Shown here piece after piece: positions 44,086 through 59,054 of a DNA stretch of 64,000 bases (position 1 is the stretch's first letter; each line of letters opens with the position of its first letter). The translations under genes were made by a program, and so were the position numbers. The notes beneath the pieces were generated by a model, which was not told where the DNA came from, searched no databases, and worked only from the letters and a program-made list of their open reading frames with translations. Source of the DNA: Scytalidium lignicola (Eukaryota; Ascomycota; Leotiomycetes); NCBI GenBank assembly GCA_002812745.2, contig NCSJ02000041.1:62001-126000 (forward strand). Reading direction: 5' to 3'.

Positions 44086-44788
44086 ATGTCGGAATTAAAT
44101 AGCTCTGATCCACTGGTATGGATAGATTGTGAGGTAAAATACAACCAAACCCAAAAGAATTGGAAATAACATTTAATCTCCTTTTTCTAGATGACTGGAC
44201 TCGATGTCGAGAACGACGTCATCATTGAGATCTTCTGCATAATTACAGATAGTGACTTGAATGTACTCGATGAAGAAGGATGGGGAGCTGTAATCCACCA
44301 GTCCAAAGAGAGGATGGATAAAATGGTATTCTTTCACCTCCCCTCTTCTCAATATATCTTCTACAGGATGCAGAGACTCACGGGCCAAAAAGAATGAATG
44401 GTGCATTCGAACCCATGGCGAAACCGGCCTTACCGCAGCTGTTATTTCTTCTAAAACTTCGGCGGAAGAAGCTTCAACAAATCTCCTCTCCTACATTCAA
44501 AAACACGTCCCCAAGCCTAGAACGGCCCTGTTAGCAGGCAACTCTGTCCACCACGACAAAGCCTTCCTGCGAAGGGAGCCATGGAAGAAAGTCGATGATT
44601 ATCTGCACTATCGGATATTAGATGTTAGTTCGATAAAGGAGGCTGCGAGACGTTGGTGTGATGTAGATGTTTTAGAAGGCATGCCGAAGAAAAGGCTTGT
44701 GCACAAGGCGAAGGATGACATCCTAGAAAGCATTGAGGAGGCGAGGTATTATAAGGAGGTTGTCTTCCAGAAGGCCAGAAATAGATGA
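44086..44788 (+). CDS. Oligoribonuclease (REX2-like, DEDDh 3'-5' exonuclease)
   Basis: Degrades short oligoribonucleotides to mononucleotides; in fungi it acts largely in mitochondria. Exons 44086-44133, 44191-44325 and 44393-44788, both introns phase 0; 192 residues, close to the usual length. Catalytic motifs: WIDCEMTGLD (first D and E), AGNSVHHDKAFL (second D), YRILDVSSIKEAARRW, and KKRLVHKAKDDILESI (H and final D). The second intron (44326-44392) uses an acceptor downstream of an earlier AG, which keeps DKMNEWCIRTHGETGL intact. No mitochondrial presequence is evident before MSELNSS; an unseen upstream exon is possible. Confidence 0.92.
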
Positions 44789-46974
<2,186 letters not shown>

Positions 46975-47862
46975 ATAAATTAAGTGATGATGAGATGAGT
47001 AAGGAGGAGATGAGACATGAAAGCCCATGGAATATATTGCTGTTAGTTGGCAGTTATTACTTTGATTAGCTTAGCATATGATAAATGGAAAAAAACGGAT
47101 TCTTGAAAAACGCATGACAAAACAATCGTATATTGACCAGCTGTTCTAAAACTAAACATGTTAAAAGAAGATTCATCATCACCGCCATTCTCGTATAAGC
47201 CAAAACTCCGTTCAAATTCTCTTTTTCATGAAATCCCTGTATTAATATGATACGTTGTGCTTATGCTTTCGGTCTATATGTACTAGGAAAAAAGGGGGAC
47301 GGAGAGAGAAAACCCTTCCTCCTTTCCCCCTCCCAAAAAATGCAGGAAAAAATGCTAATTCTTTTCCAATTCCACACCAGCACACCAAAAATAACAATAA
47401 TAATAATATATATATAAATATCAAGGATCTCCAGTTCCAGCTGGCTTAGAGCGTTCCCTCAAAAGGGCCAAGTAAAAAAAAGAACTCCTAGTCTCAAAAA
47501 GACTTAAAAACTACCAACCATTGCCAATGCAAATACATACCAACCAAATGCATTTTCATAATTAAAACACGCAACATATTTTGAAAGAATTCTTTTATGT
47601 GCCATGTATAATATATATGTATATGCAAAACCCATCTTACACCGAAACCCTCAGCACCATCAACTACGAAGTAACCTGAAATTCTATCCCGAGAGAAGTA
47701 CTGTAGTTGTTATTTCCATTCCCGTGGAGNAAAAAAAAGGACCACCGACAAAGACAAAAAGGACAGTCTAGCTTTTTTTGGACATTCACAGAATAAAGAA
47801 GAGGGAAAAAAAGATTTGGCGTCATTATCATGCNAAAAAAAGTGTGGACTTTTTTCTTTTTT
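46975..47862. other. Intergenic region between convergent genes
   Basis: 3' flanks of phosphoglucomutase and the CSC1-like gene. AT-rich with poly-A runs and two Ns at their edges (about 47730 and 47834). No gene recognised. Confidence 0.55.
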
Positions 47863-50800
47863 TCAGTATCGCGGTCCGCTGGGATTAGCTCGTCGTCCTC
47901 GGAAATAGTCGTAACTCATCGGGTCTTCCTCGACCTCTGCCTGTGGTAAATTTCCGTATCCTTGGGGTCCACCGCCTAGGAAACCGGGCGCTCGTCGATC
48001 GAGACTGTTGTCTCTTCTGCCAGCCTGTTGTATGGGATTGGGTGTGGTGGAGCGAGAGGTAGAGATGGGCATCTCTGCTGCGCCGTGGACGAGGTTGGTT
48101 TCTGACTCGTTCTTGTAGCTGTACATCTGATGATTACCACCGCTCGTACGGACTTCCCCAAAGTCTAGAGCCTTAGGAGGTTGGGTGAAGACTGGGGTGC
48201 CTGGTCTCGAACCCTCACTACCGGCATATAATGTGGAAGTTCCAGGTGTATCTGGCCGGACAATATCTCCTGCTCTTCCATAAAGCTGACCTCCACCTCC
48301 GTGATCGTCGCCTTCGAACTGATCTCCTCTCGTCTTGAAATAGGAGAAGTCCAGTCTGTTCTCTGGCACCAGTTCAAATCCAGCAAGGTTAGAGTGCGCA
48401 GCCCGACCAGGTGTTTTCCCGGTTTGCATGGAATCTAAAGCGTAGGTGTCCGAATATCCAGATATCGAGTCAACCGCACCTGCACCATTAGGGTCTGTAA
48501 GTCGGCCGCCGTATACTGATGCGAGTATATTTTGGGCTTTGGCGTGGACCATAGGTGTGATTAGGGGCTTGTAAAGTGCAGGATGGCCGAATCGCGAGGC
48601 CAGGCGATCACCCTTGGTACCGAACAGTTTTGAGCGGCTGGCTTCTGGATCCTTCAACATGTTTCGGATGTTGTAGTAATAAATCTTATGGTCAAAAGCT
48701 CTTGAGCACCAAATTTTGAACCCGATCATGAAGAAGAACAAAGGAATTACCGAGTATGCCTGAACGTGGTTGCCATCACCGCGGACCCAGGTACCGAGGA
48801 AGACGACGAGATTGGAGAGGAGAGTTGCGAAAACCATTCGGTTAAAGAGGATGCGCCAGAACATACCACCGGATTCGGTTTTGGTGATGAAAATATAAAG
48901 TAAGAGGTACTTCTTAAGGTAGACATCGACTACGAAGTATAAAGCTGCAGCGGGAATGACAAGTGGTTGGATGGTTGCAAAGCACAGTGTGACTGTGCTA
49001 TAGAACAAGAAGTAGTTGTAGTAGGAACTATATTCGAAGGCAGGCGGCGCCGTCAACTCGATCATTTCTCTAGGGGTAGGGCTAGAAAACTTCCGACGGC
49101 AGAAGCCCCATACCAATGTCCACAACTGGGCAAGATCAATCGCTGCTCCTAGGTTGCGTTGGAGTAACCAGGTGATCCAGAAAGGGGACAGCTCGCAGAG
49201 TGAAATAAACAGCGATTGCGCGAAGTTGGCCTTCTTAATTGCATCCCAAGCACTCTCCCCAGTGCTTGTGTTTGAAATAATAGTAGAGACACAGGTCCAG
49301 ACCGTGCTAAACACCGAGAAAACGATCAAGTAGTTGACAACGAAGAAAGTGTAGAGTTTTGCGGTGACATGACGCTCTCTTGCCGTCTTTGTCCGATCTC
49401 CTGCTCTTATCGAAAGTCGTCTGAACATGATTGGAAGTACCAGATAAACGAGTGACGTTACGGCTGGTGAAGCAACACCCTGTACAATAGACCACAAAGT
49501 TTTATTGGCCTCGAGGGACCTCTGGAATGCAGGCCACACGTGTCCGAGATTGGTCAAGTTGGTCACAAAGAGAGAAATCATGGCGTTTGGCGCAGTCCAT
49601 AAGAGCGTCAGGATTGAGACCCAAAAATTATTCCACATACGGCGCCACTTCCTCTGCTGCTTGCTTAAAGGCATATTCTTCCATATGATATCGTGGGGCT
49701 TTGGTGCCAGCACTATCGTAGTGCCCTGCGGGTGCTTATTTCGCCCTTTAAAGGCAACGCCGTGTGCCTCCTGAATATCATCATAGCTTGCGAATCCGTA
49801 CGGGAGTGGATTTCGGTTGTCAATAGACACCCTCACTTCCTTGATTTCCGTTTCCAATTCATGTATCCGACCTCTGAGGTAATCAATTGCGTCCACTTTT
49901 TGGCCCTTGGCGTAGGATGAAAAGGATGGATCGTCTTTCGAAGGCCTGCATTCCGGTCTCCTCGGTGGTAAAGAGTTTGGATCTTTAAGATAATTGGCCA
50001 GATACTTCTCTAGCAAGCGGACGGTCTGGTTGTGTTGCTCGATAAGCTCTGGCAAATCCTTGACGTTTCTTGCGATTACGGAACGGGCAAATGATGATGT
50101 TGGTTCAACGGCATCTATCAATCTGCAAATACCTTCGTCGGATCGATATTCCTTGGGAATGTCATTGATCTAGGATTTTGTCAGCATTTATATTCTATTG
50201 TTTTCAAGTAAAAGAGAGGGGCCACATGATTGCCTACCATAAGCGTCCTCGCATGCAAGCTGGTCTGATATTCGGCACTGTTAAAGTAGTGTCTACGCAG
50301 CAGTAACACCTTGGTGTAATTCCACCACAAGAACCCCGCAACCGTAGCGTTGATGATATATGCAACAACCACCATGCCCCAATCTGCAGAACCCCAAGTA
50401 TTTGTGGGCGTGAGTCGTGACAAGAACGTTGCGTCCTGCCACCGTAGGCCTTTGCTTAAGTTTAAGGGAATCAGAACCCCACATCCCACAACTGCAGTGA
50501 CCAGGAATATGTTTCTACACATGCGCGAGAAGCGCAGGAAGAGGGTAGCATCCAGCCCAATGAGCTCCACCAGGTCTTGCTCTCTTGTCGTCAGCACGGG
50601 CTTGATCCAGGCAAAGATGCCTCGTCCCAATGGAGGAGGAGAATGCTTCTCGTCAGCAACTCTCAGCTTCGGCGCGTAGACAATCGAATTGTAGGGTCGA
50701 ATGAGGGAGAAGCCAATGGCTATGGCAAGCGTGAATCCAACGGAGGTAGCCAAACCGGCCACGACGGATGTTTGTGCCAACTGTGGTGATTCCGCTGTTA

Positions 50801-51013
50801 GCAAAACATAGCAATATTTGGAAACATGGCTGCTGAATGGCATCAGATCAGCGATTAATTAATTACCTGAGAACCGAACGGATCCTTCAACAAGTCCAAC
50901 AGCTCCTGTGCTCCCGTCTCATGTGTGTCATCGTCCGCTCTCCTAGCAAGAGCATCCCGGATCTCGACGGACCTAGCCATCAGAGAACCAGCCATTTCTC
51001 CCAGAGTAGGCAT
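47863..51013 (-). CDS. CSC1/OSCA/TMEM63-like cation channel (RSN1-7TM, DUF221)
   Basis: Probable osmo- or mechanosensitive calcium-permeable channel. Model (minus): 50867-51013, 50238-50780 and 47863-50169; both introns phase 0 (86 and 68 nt); 998 residues. The N-terminal RSN1 helix block is TSVVAGLATSVGFTLAIAIG followed by RPYNSIVYAPKLR. The cytosolic PHM7-type domain starts around residue 230 (INDIPKEYRS) and contains the PFAS-like KNMPLSKQQRKWRR segment. The 7TM channel core follows (LTLLWTAPNAMISLFVTNLT, SLVYLVLPIMFRRLS, YYNYFLFYSTVTLCFATIQP, IPLFFFMIGFKIWCSRAFD). The last 200 residues are a hydrophilic tail. The ATG at 51013 is the first of three close in-frame ATGs. For intron 1 the later of two AG acceptors is used to keep the frame. 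Confidence 0.92.
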
Positions 51014-52340
51014 ATTGGGAAACGGAAACGGAAACGAAAGACGAGAAACTTGGCCCAGCGGCCGGACGAGAAGGATGTGGTCGTGATCGAATGCTAAGTA
51101 ATGTTGATAATTATTATTATTATTGCAGATGCAGATGCAAACAACACAGGAAAGAGTGTATGTTCGAAAGAAACCCGATTCTTGACAAGGCGGGGACGTG
51201 GGCGTGGGCGTGGTGGTGGTTCGTTCTGCAGCGTTTTGATTTTCTTGCTTAAAAAAAGTTGCTGTACACGAGTCCCGGCGATGTGACCTCGGCCAAGACC
51301 GTTCTGGAACAATTGATCAACGGGTGAATGGCGATAGCGAGAGTGGCAGATAAGAACCGATCAACAGCGGCGTGCGAAGTAATAATGAATGAATGAATGA
51401 ATGTGTGCGACCGATGCCGACCTCGATATTGAAAAAGGAGTGCTGAGGTGAGGTGAGGTGAGGTGAGGTGAGAGATTGATAAAGCAAACGAAAGGAGGGA
51501 GGGAGAACCAGGAATGGCAATAATAGATCTGTAAGGACATGGGAATGGGGATTGCGACAAGGACGGCCGCTCCGTTTGACACAGGCACTCTCTGCACACT
51601 CTGCACTCTCTGCACACACTGTACCACACACACACACACACACACATAAGTTACCGGGTACGGGATTCTTGCAGGAGACGTTTTCGACGGGGGGAGGGTG
51701 TGTGAGCAGGGCAAAAAAAGGGTTTCCCACCCGGGGGCCGCTGATTGGATGCGCTGGACTGTCAAGTTGCCCCTGTGGGACGGGCGGGTCCCTTCTGGAA
51801 TGGGGCAGCATTGGGCGACGGTTCCAGGGGAGAGAGGGACCCGCTACCACCACCGGTTGCTATTTTTACAGGCGACGCTCACGGCCCGGACTGCTGCCAA
51901 GCATCGTATTCCCTTGACGCTGGTCGCGTGGGTGCTGCTCTGCTGCTCGATGTCCAGCAGACATTATTCTGCTTGGCTTGCACATCGATACCATGCAGTC
52001 CAGCTTCCACCGCAGCAAGCCTTAAATGCAAGCCCAAATGCCGACAAAAAAAAGAGGGTGTATCGTGATGGTTCTGATCGAGGTCATTCTGGAGCAAACA
52101 TCCATCAGTCACTACGGTACTCAGGTGGTATTTTTATCTGTAAGCGGGGTGCTTTGTCAGATGAAGGAATCAACCTTCTCACCTCAGGAAGCCAGCCACT
52201 GATTACTGTACTCTACGGTACTGTACTATTATCGCATAAGTTAGTATTATTATTATACGCTATGCAGTACTGTATGAAGATACAGTAATTAAAGAAGTCG
52301 CCGTGTAGTTACGAATGGCCCTGATGATAGTCCCCCTTGA
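51014..52340. other. Upstream region of the CSC1-like gene, microsatellite-rich
   Basis: Contains several simple repeats: (GTGGGC)-type at about 51198-51215, (GAAT)n at 51386-51404, (GAGGT)5 at 51445-51470 and (CA)n at 51624-51645. GC-rich to about 51950, then AT-rich. The long overlapping frames at 51249-52288 on both strands are generated by these repeats and do not look like protein. Confidence 0.5.
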
Positions 52341-55288
52341 CACTAATTAGAGTATGAGCACAGCAGAACACGAGGAGACATAACTTGGNTTTTTTTCAGC
52401 TCGTTGGAGCATTAAGCTTACACGCCCAACAAAAGGCGACCTGAGAACGGCTGCTAACCCAACTGGTTCAGCCTGATCGACACCAAAAGGTTGGGGGAAT
52501 ACGAGGTGCTGGTTATGCTTGCTTTTCATTCTCGTCTGAGAGCCGCAGGTGGTGCTTGCGCAAGTACTTTCGTATAAGTACCTAGATATCGGAGGTTACA
52601 TCCACCGTAGAGAAACCCCCGAAGAATATAATCGTAGATCAGATAAGTCTCTACTGGAAATCTCTTTCCTGCACATATAGATTGTATATGGATAGGCATT
52701 CACAATCTGTGCCAATATAATATCACGGACAAGGAATATAAACCATGGACCCCTTTTCTATGGTCCGGCTACCATACATGTAACGTATATTCTTTCCTCC
52801 TCATTCACCTTCATGTACTCCATTCAAAACGAAGTTTAAGGATTCTCACTGTTTCCCTTTATTCAATTAACTCTCATCTAGAGTGAATGAGTGAATGAGT
52901 AGATGCTATGGCAATACGGTAAGGAAATTCTCGATTCACTACACCCCCAAACGTCTATAAAAGGACTTGCAAACCATTGCGCGGTTTCTTTTCTTTCATT
53001 CTTAATTTACATCAATACATTCAGAGAGTTGAGGAAATTTGAAGACAATATTTAAACCCTATGTCTTTCAAAGACAATTCCCAACCGTCGCTAGGTGGCA
53101 CAAGTCTTGATGACTGTAGATTGCCCTTACTTGAGGTCCATAGATACTGTACCTGGGGACCCGGAACGGGATCATCCAGCGCGTTATCTGCGACGAGGGT
53201 TGACCCTGATCCCGATTATGGCTTGTATCATAGCGTCAAGTAGTCCCCTAGGTTGTTCACTTGAAGCCAGCGACTGTGGCAGTGGAAAGACCTTCAAAAT
53301 GTTGCTTGCAACTAGACTCAATGCGCTACTGGCATAGCACAACTCTCAACCGAACTAGAATACTTGGAAGCACGGGAGAAAAGGCGAAATCTCGAAACGT
53401 TTGAAGATGAAGATGCACGGCAGATCATGGAGGAAACCAACACCTAATCTTCGTGGAACTATTGTCCTTCCTGGAGATCCACATGGAGGGACATTGAGAA
53501 GGACGGAGAGAAAACATAAAGCTGGTCGCGGAATATCACGAAAGCATAACAGCATATAGAGAAAGATCAGTTTCTCCGCAACGTCGCTCAAATGATAGAT
53601 ACATGGCCTAACTTTAAGTTACCAGTCGCCTCAAGAGAATGCCAATGTCATGTGAACCCACAGCTGTTACCTAAACTCATTATTCCGTGTCCTTTCCAGT
53701 TCTAGATATTAAAGACAGGCGAATATTCAAGTTTGAGTAGCATGCTGATTCGATTACGACGTTCCCTGTAGGATACAATGCTGGACGGCCACGCAGCTAA
53801 TTGCTAAGATTCTGCAAAGCAGAGGTAATATAAAATTAAAAAATCATGAAAGATCAGGATGAAATCAAATGCTTAGCGTCTGAGTGACAGTAACTGATGT
53901 GTGAAGAACTGTCATTAGTGTATTAATTAGTTATGTTTCCAAATCTTCTTTCCTTGGTGCTCAGGAGGTTAGGGATTAGTATTATTATAATCATGGGAGG
54001 CTTAAGTTGCAGAAACTGCAATAGATTATAGATAATAATNAAAAAGTATTTCAAGTTCCTAGGATGTTTTGAATTATAAAAAAATGATATATCTTCAAAC
54101 TTCATGTATCACAAAAGTCATATTCTTTAAAGGCCGTAGATATCGCTGCAAAAATTCTTGCAAGCAGTTACTTGAAGGAGGGGAGAAAGTTTGGTGGAAC
54201 AGGTCTAGGCTTTGGTTTTCAACCATGTCGTTTGGAGGGAAGTATTAGAGAGAGGATTTCAGTAGAGGAGCAATAGAGGAGCAATTGGATCAAATTATAG
54301 GATCTCTGCCTTCTCCAATTTAATTCAATCCATTGTGGGATGGGCATGATGGGATATACAGAAATTTTTACGTTATGTAAAACTCACCAATCCCGGAGTT
54401 GGAAAGAACAGAAGTGGCAGGCCCGAGAGCATAGAAATCTCGAGTCATGGGAGTGATTAATAAATTGGAAACTGTACCTTTTCTCTCTTCTCTTCTCCCG
54501 TCATTTCCAATTTGTGGGAGAAAACTACCATAGAATTTTGTGTTGTCAGGAGTTCAAGTCATTCCACATTTAAGGCTCTCCTAAGTATTATGTATATAAG
54601 TTTAATGAAACATGTTCTAGTCAACATACTGAGGTTCTAAGTGTTATGTTCTGCTTGCCCTGACCTCCTTTCGCTCTGCAGCCTGGACTCTAAATAGTTG
54701 AAAGTCACCACTGAATGTCACTGGGTGAGAGATCTAACTCACACCTTGGTAGCGTGAGTGCAAGCCAAGGACATTGAATCGAGACCGTAATACTAAAGTC
54801 TTCTAACCTTGCTATCCAGCAAAGATAGAGCTGAGAAGGAAAATTCTACTAAATATCCCCTTCTGACTTCCCTTATCTAGTCTAGGAGGTGTATATATTT
54901 ATTTTGGATTGTAGTATACGGCCTTGGTTTTAAAACTAATCTCAAAGTGAATCAAATCCAAATCACATCTTATAACTAAATAATTCGATGTTAAATTTTT
55001 GAATCTTCACTAAGATAACAAACAAATGTGAATCTTTTTTTTTTGTGCGCACCTAGCTCCCACCGGAAGCAGAAAGNAAAAGCCAACCCCCAGTCAAGGA
55101 GCCTTTCCCACCAAAAAACATATAAAATGGCAACCTGCACCCTTGGAAAACACACTCCCATGATTTTAGCCAGTCACTGTCATTTCATCCAGCCCTTCCG
55201 TTCCATTGATCAGTTTCCAGAAAATTTGTCTCGGCCTATATGTATCTGTGAGATCCTAAAATGGATATAGAAAATAAAAACCTTCCAT
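52341..55288. other. Gene-poor, AT-rich interval
   Basis: About 3 kb with no recognisable gene except the doubtful frame pieces at 53061-53560. A CCTTGG...CCAAGG hairpin lies near 54745-54771. Ns occur at poly-T or poly-A runs near 52389, 54040 and 55077. Confidence 0.5.
53061..53560 (+). pseudogene. Possible decayed gene, unknown
   Basis: A TATA-like TCTATAAAAG lies about 105 bp before an ATG at 53061. Protein-like stretches follow in different frames: MSFKDNSQPSL at the start, an acidic helix-forming ELEYLEAREKRRNLETFEDE around 53350-53440, and RGTIVLPGDPHGGTLRRTER around 53453-53510. No set of introns I tried joins them. This may be a pseudogene or chance; no family is recognised. Confidence 0.25.
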
Positions 55289-56295
55289 TTACAGTCCGCC
55301 CTGGCTCCTCGTCTTTCTCTCACTTCGTCCTACGGCAGGAACTTTCTTCTCCTTTTTCGCCGCACCGTTACTTGACTTGGGTGGTCTTCCCGGCTTCCTC
55401 TTGACCGGTTCTGCGGATTGTTCGCCGTTCGCTTGAGTCGCTTCTTCTGTGACCTTTGGCTTTTTAGCATCGTGCTCGCCGTTTTCCTCGGGCTTAGAAG
55501 CATCGGCTGGCTCTGCAGCTAAACCAAGCTCGTCGGCCTTGCGTTTATCTCCTGATTGAGCTGCGGCAGTTTCGTCAGATGGAAGCACAGAAGTTGGTGG
55601 AGGAGGCTGGACTGCTGGGGCAAGTTCATCTGTACCGTTTGTTTCGACATGCGACGGGGCAGGCGCATCTGCTTCTTTCTTCTCTTCTAGTGCTGAAGCT
55701 GGTTCCGGAACGGATGATAAAACGTTCTCTTTAGCAGTAGCTGATTCTGAACCTGGGAACTCTTGTGCTGCGGGAACTTCGGTTTTCTCCTCGGTCTTGG
55801 TTCCATTCGTCGTTTCCTGCGACTCTGCCGCTGCACCGTTCTCTTGCGCCGCATCATTGCCTTTTTGGTCAGTACTTGATGCTACTACCGGATTATTGAT
55901 TTCTTTTGTGACGGTGTTTCCGTTGTTACCTTCAGCTGCGACATCGGGCTGTTTGACTGCGCTTTCGATGCCGGAGGGCTGATCCTGCTGATGCGCCAAC
56001 GCTACTACACGATTGAATAGTGTCAGTAGGTCTGATCCTAATGAGGGGAAAAAAAGGAAAACCCGATAGCCGTGGAAATGGATATGCATGGTAATGGGAT
56101 AGGGTTGTCTGCGCGACTCGACTATATCCATCAGGGTCTATAGAGCGCGCGCCTCGTTGATGGAAATGAGGCGCATCATAAGATTGAGCAGATAGCAGAT
56201 GGAATGGAAGTGCGAACAGCGCAATTGAATGGATCTGAAGCGCAACAAGAAGACCATTGCATACCGTTTTCAGCTTGCGCGACTTCGGCCGACAT
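55289..56295 (-). CDS. AT-hook protein, acidic and low complexity
   Basis: Probable nuclear chromatin-associated protein of 248 residues. Exon 1 (56265-56295) encodes MSAEVAQAEN. A long intron of 260 nt (GTATGC...GTGTAG) precedes exon 2 (55289-56004). Most of the protein is disordered and rich in Ala, Glu and Pro (EEKTEVPAAQEF, PPPPTSVLP). Near the C-terminus are a bipartite-like basic signal (KKPK), the AT-hook KRKPGRPPKSS that binds the minor groove of AT-rich DNA, and a further basic tail. The reading frame also stays open upstream through most of the intron, so annotation without the intron would start at 56131; the spliced start is preferred because the exon 1 donor and frame fit. Confidence 0.72.
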
Positions 56296-57788
56296 GTTGA
56301 TGACGTAAGAGGTGGTGTGCGCCGCCTGGTCTGGAAGAAAAAAAAGAGGCTCTAGATGAATGCGGATGGAATGCGCTTGGAGTTAAGGGATGGTTTAGAT
56401 GGGATGAAAAGGGACAGGAGGAGGGAGCCAATGCAATGGATAAGGAGGAAGATGGAGGTTGACGATTGAAGGGTGTGGTCCACCGAAAGTACCTCGCGCA
56501 GGTTGAGGTCATGGACGTTGCTTAGGAGATCAAGGTACCGCGCATGGTTTAAGTGGAGAGGCTGGCAGGTCTGGTTGGGGGGAAGAGAGAGCAGCAGCAG
56601 CAGCGAAGCAACCACCACCAACAACAACAACAACAAGGGCACAGGCAGCGCGGGCACAGGTAGGGCAGCTCGAGTCGGAGGTACGTACTGTGTACTGTAC
56701 GATGGATGGGGCCTGTGTGGAAGAATCTCGGAGAAGAGCTTCGATCTTTGCGGCATGTGCGGTAACTTTTCGTACAATGTACTGTACATCCAAAAAGAAG
56801 CCGTACGCACTCACGGCACTCTCTGGCACTCAGGCGCAAGTAGTAGTGGAGAAAGGCCAGGACTGCGGATGACGAATGAGACAACGCGCGCGCCAGGGCT
56901 GGACCAAGGCGTGCTGGGGGTTGCGGGGGAAAAGACAGCCACAGGGCCACGAGGCGGAAGTGCCGACTTGCAATCATGAATTCGAAGCAAGTGATTGGCT
57001 TAGTGCAGCTGGTCCATCTCGAGGTTCGAGTTTTGTTTGAACTTGTTTGTTTGTTTCGCGTTTCCATCTTTTCCTGCACCTCCGGCGATGAGGGGGGAGA
57101 AAAGACAGCTGGCAATGGTGTCAAATCCCGTGACGCCATCCCTTTCACACGTCCCGCTGAAGAAGATCCGTCGGCGCAAATAGATGAGGTGAGAATGGAA
57201 AACTCCCCCCCCCCCCGGAACTTCGGTAGCGTGTGAGAGAGAGATGCAGGTCATTTGGAGCGCCAGTCTTGATCAGGCCTAGCGCGATCGACTCGTCATC
57301 GAACCAATCCGTTGGTCAGAGCAGAAAGGAGAGCAGAGCACTAACCCCGTTCGTTTGCTTGAAGAAGCTGCAGTGTGTGAAGTCGTGGGAATTAACATCA
57401 TCTGGTCTGGCAGGAAAAGCGTTTGAGGGAGACAGGTTTCGCAGACAATCTCTAAAAATCAAAATAAGATGAAAGATAAAAACAGAGCAGCGTTGCCGCT
57501 TACGTCATATAGTAAGAAAGAGGCCTTTCGTGATCACGTGAGTATTCTGCCTTTCTGTGAATATTCTCCTGCTGCAATGTGAAAATAAAATTGGTTGAGA
57601 GATTTCTTATTCCGTGATCACTAGAATATAATGATATATAGGGTATATGTATATACCCGCTCGGCTGAACCCGCAACGCCGTTCATAAGGATACCCAGAA
57701 GCCCAACGGCCTTACATCGACCAAAACGCCGCCCTATGAATAGATAGATCATGACATGTTAGAAAACAGCGGGAGTTTCGTGCTCCAT
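56296..57788. other. Upstream region of the AT-hook gene, repeat-rich
   Basis: Contains AGC and AAC trinucleotide repeats (56588-56637), GTACTGTAC motifs near 56690-56790 and a C-run near 57207-57217. The frames over this stretch on both strands are repeat-driven. No gene recognised. Confidence 0.5.
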
Positions 57789-59054
57789 TTATGCAAGACT
57801 GAGTCCCTCCAGCAACTCCAAGTTCGAGGCCTCAGCCCTAGCCCGTTCAATAATCTTCGTCTCTTCTATACCCAGCTCTTTGGGGAACCTCGTACTCAGA
57901 TAATTCATAACCCATCTCGCATCATCGTACTGATCATGCTCGAGCAGGAATCTCGCTGTGTCGACACCCAATCGGATGATCTTCGTGTTTTCTTCCTGGA
58001 AAGAGCTCTTCTGCTTGGATTTCAACAGGCTCAGAGCCAAATCGGCCCGTGGCCTTAATGGATGGCGCAGGTGCAGCCGCGCCGTATAGTAATGGACATC
58101 TGTCGCAAACGCTGGTATCAAAGAGACAAACGAGTCAAAGGTTTCGGGAGATGCAGCCTGATGGCGGCAGGGGTACAATAAGGTCTGGTGGGTGAGAAAC
58201 AAACCAGCCGGGCTTAGAGCAGCGCGCATCTGTGCTGTTGTCATGCCGGCGAGGTGTTGACCCGCGCTAGCAATGCACTTGTAGGCGTTGTCCAAACTCA
58301 ACGCCGTACGGGCCTCCGCTTTGACGAGCATCAGTAATGGTGTACATATCTCTCTCCTCAGCTTCATTCTCTCGGTGTCGCGTCGGTTTTCAGGCGTCAG
58401 TTCTGGGAGGTGCGAGAGCCCGGCCAATGCCTTTTTCACCCATACCCAGGCTACGTCTTGAAGGTTTTCCACGACCATGTATTCCATCAAGAGTTCCGTG
58501 AAGCTTTCATTCTTCTCTATGAATGTAATATCACTTGCAGCACCACTTGCTATTAACCACTTTACCACTTTCAAACCAGCTCCGGACTCTCTCATCGCCT
58601 CGTGGATAGAAAGAGCTGGGGACCCTGTGATCTCTCTTTTCTTCGCAACCAAACATGTATGCGCATATTGTACATTCATCAATCCCTTCGCAACGGCCTC
58701 GTCGAATATATCCATTGGATCTCGCACTGATCCCGTCACCGCTCCCCTGTCTTTCGTGTAGGTAAATAGAGGATTTGTAAGGATGGAGTGCAGATGTCGA
58801 TCCGTAGGTCTGCCCTCAGCGTCTGAAAACGAACGTCGTCTAGGTCGAGATGTCTCTTTCCCATTGTGACTCCTCTCTCCCCATGTCTTGGGAATCCTAC
58901 CATGTTCCTCATCCAAGTGATGCCGGAATGAAGTAGTTATAAGATTTAGCAACTGTTTTGATTCGCGCGGGTTCAATGGTAAAGGGGGGTGGATGTCGAA
59001 CTTCTGCAGGGCTGGCATGAGCCGGAAGAGGTGATTCTGTGAAGGACGAAACAT
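57789..59054 (-). CDS. Conserved hypothetical protein, possibly mitochondrial
   Basis: A single-exon frame of 421 residues. The N-terminus MFRPSQNHLFRLMPALQKF is basic and free of acidic residues until residue 20, compatible with a mitochondrial presequence. The body is mainly helical, with repeat-like helices (DIFDEAVAKGLMNVQYAHTC, SIHEAMRESGAGLKVVKWLI, GVDTARFLLEHDQYDDARWV) reminiscent of helical-repeat (TPR/PPR-like) proteins. No catalytic motif. Function unknown. Confidence 0.7.
   Translation of the reverse strand: MFRPSQNHLFRLMPALQKFDIHPPLPLNPRESKQLLNLITTSFRHHLDEEHGRIPKTWGERSHNGKETSRPRRRSFSDAEGRPTDRHLHSILTNPLFTYTKDRGAVTGSVRDPMDIFDEAVAKGLMNVQYAHTCLVAKKREITGSPALSIHEAMRESGAGLKVVKWLIASGAASDITFIEKNESFTELLMEYMVVENLQDVAWVWVKKALAGLSHLPELTPENRRDTERMKLRREICTPLLMLVKAEARTALSLDNAYKCIASAGQHLAGMTTAQMRAALSPAGLFLTHQTLLYPCRHQAASPETFDSFVSLIPAFATDVHYYTARLHLRHPLRPRADLALSLLKSKQKSSFQEENTKIIRLGVDTARFLLEHDQYDDARWVMNYLSTRFPKELGIEETKIIERARAEASNLELLEGLSLA

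Noticed and set aside
51249..52288. Long overlapping frames upstream of the CSC1-like gene
   Set aside because: They run through CA, GAGGT and GAAT microsatellites on both strands and encode simple repeats, not domains.
54730..54830. tRNA-like boxes on the minus strand (TAGCAAGGTTAG and GGTCTCGATTC)
   Set aside because: The A- and B-box-like sequences are too close together and no cloverleaf can be drawn; the CCTTGG/CCAAGG hairpin beside it is better explained as a simple inverted repeat.
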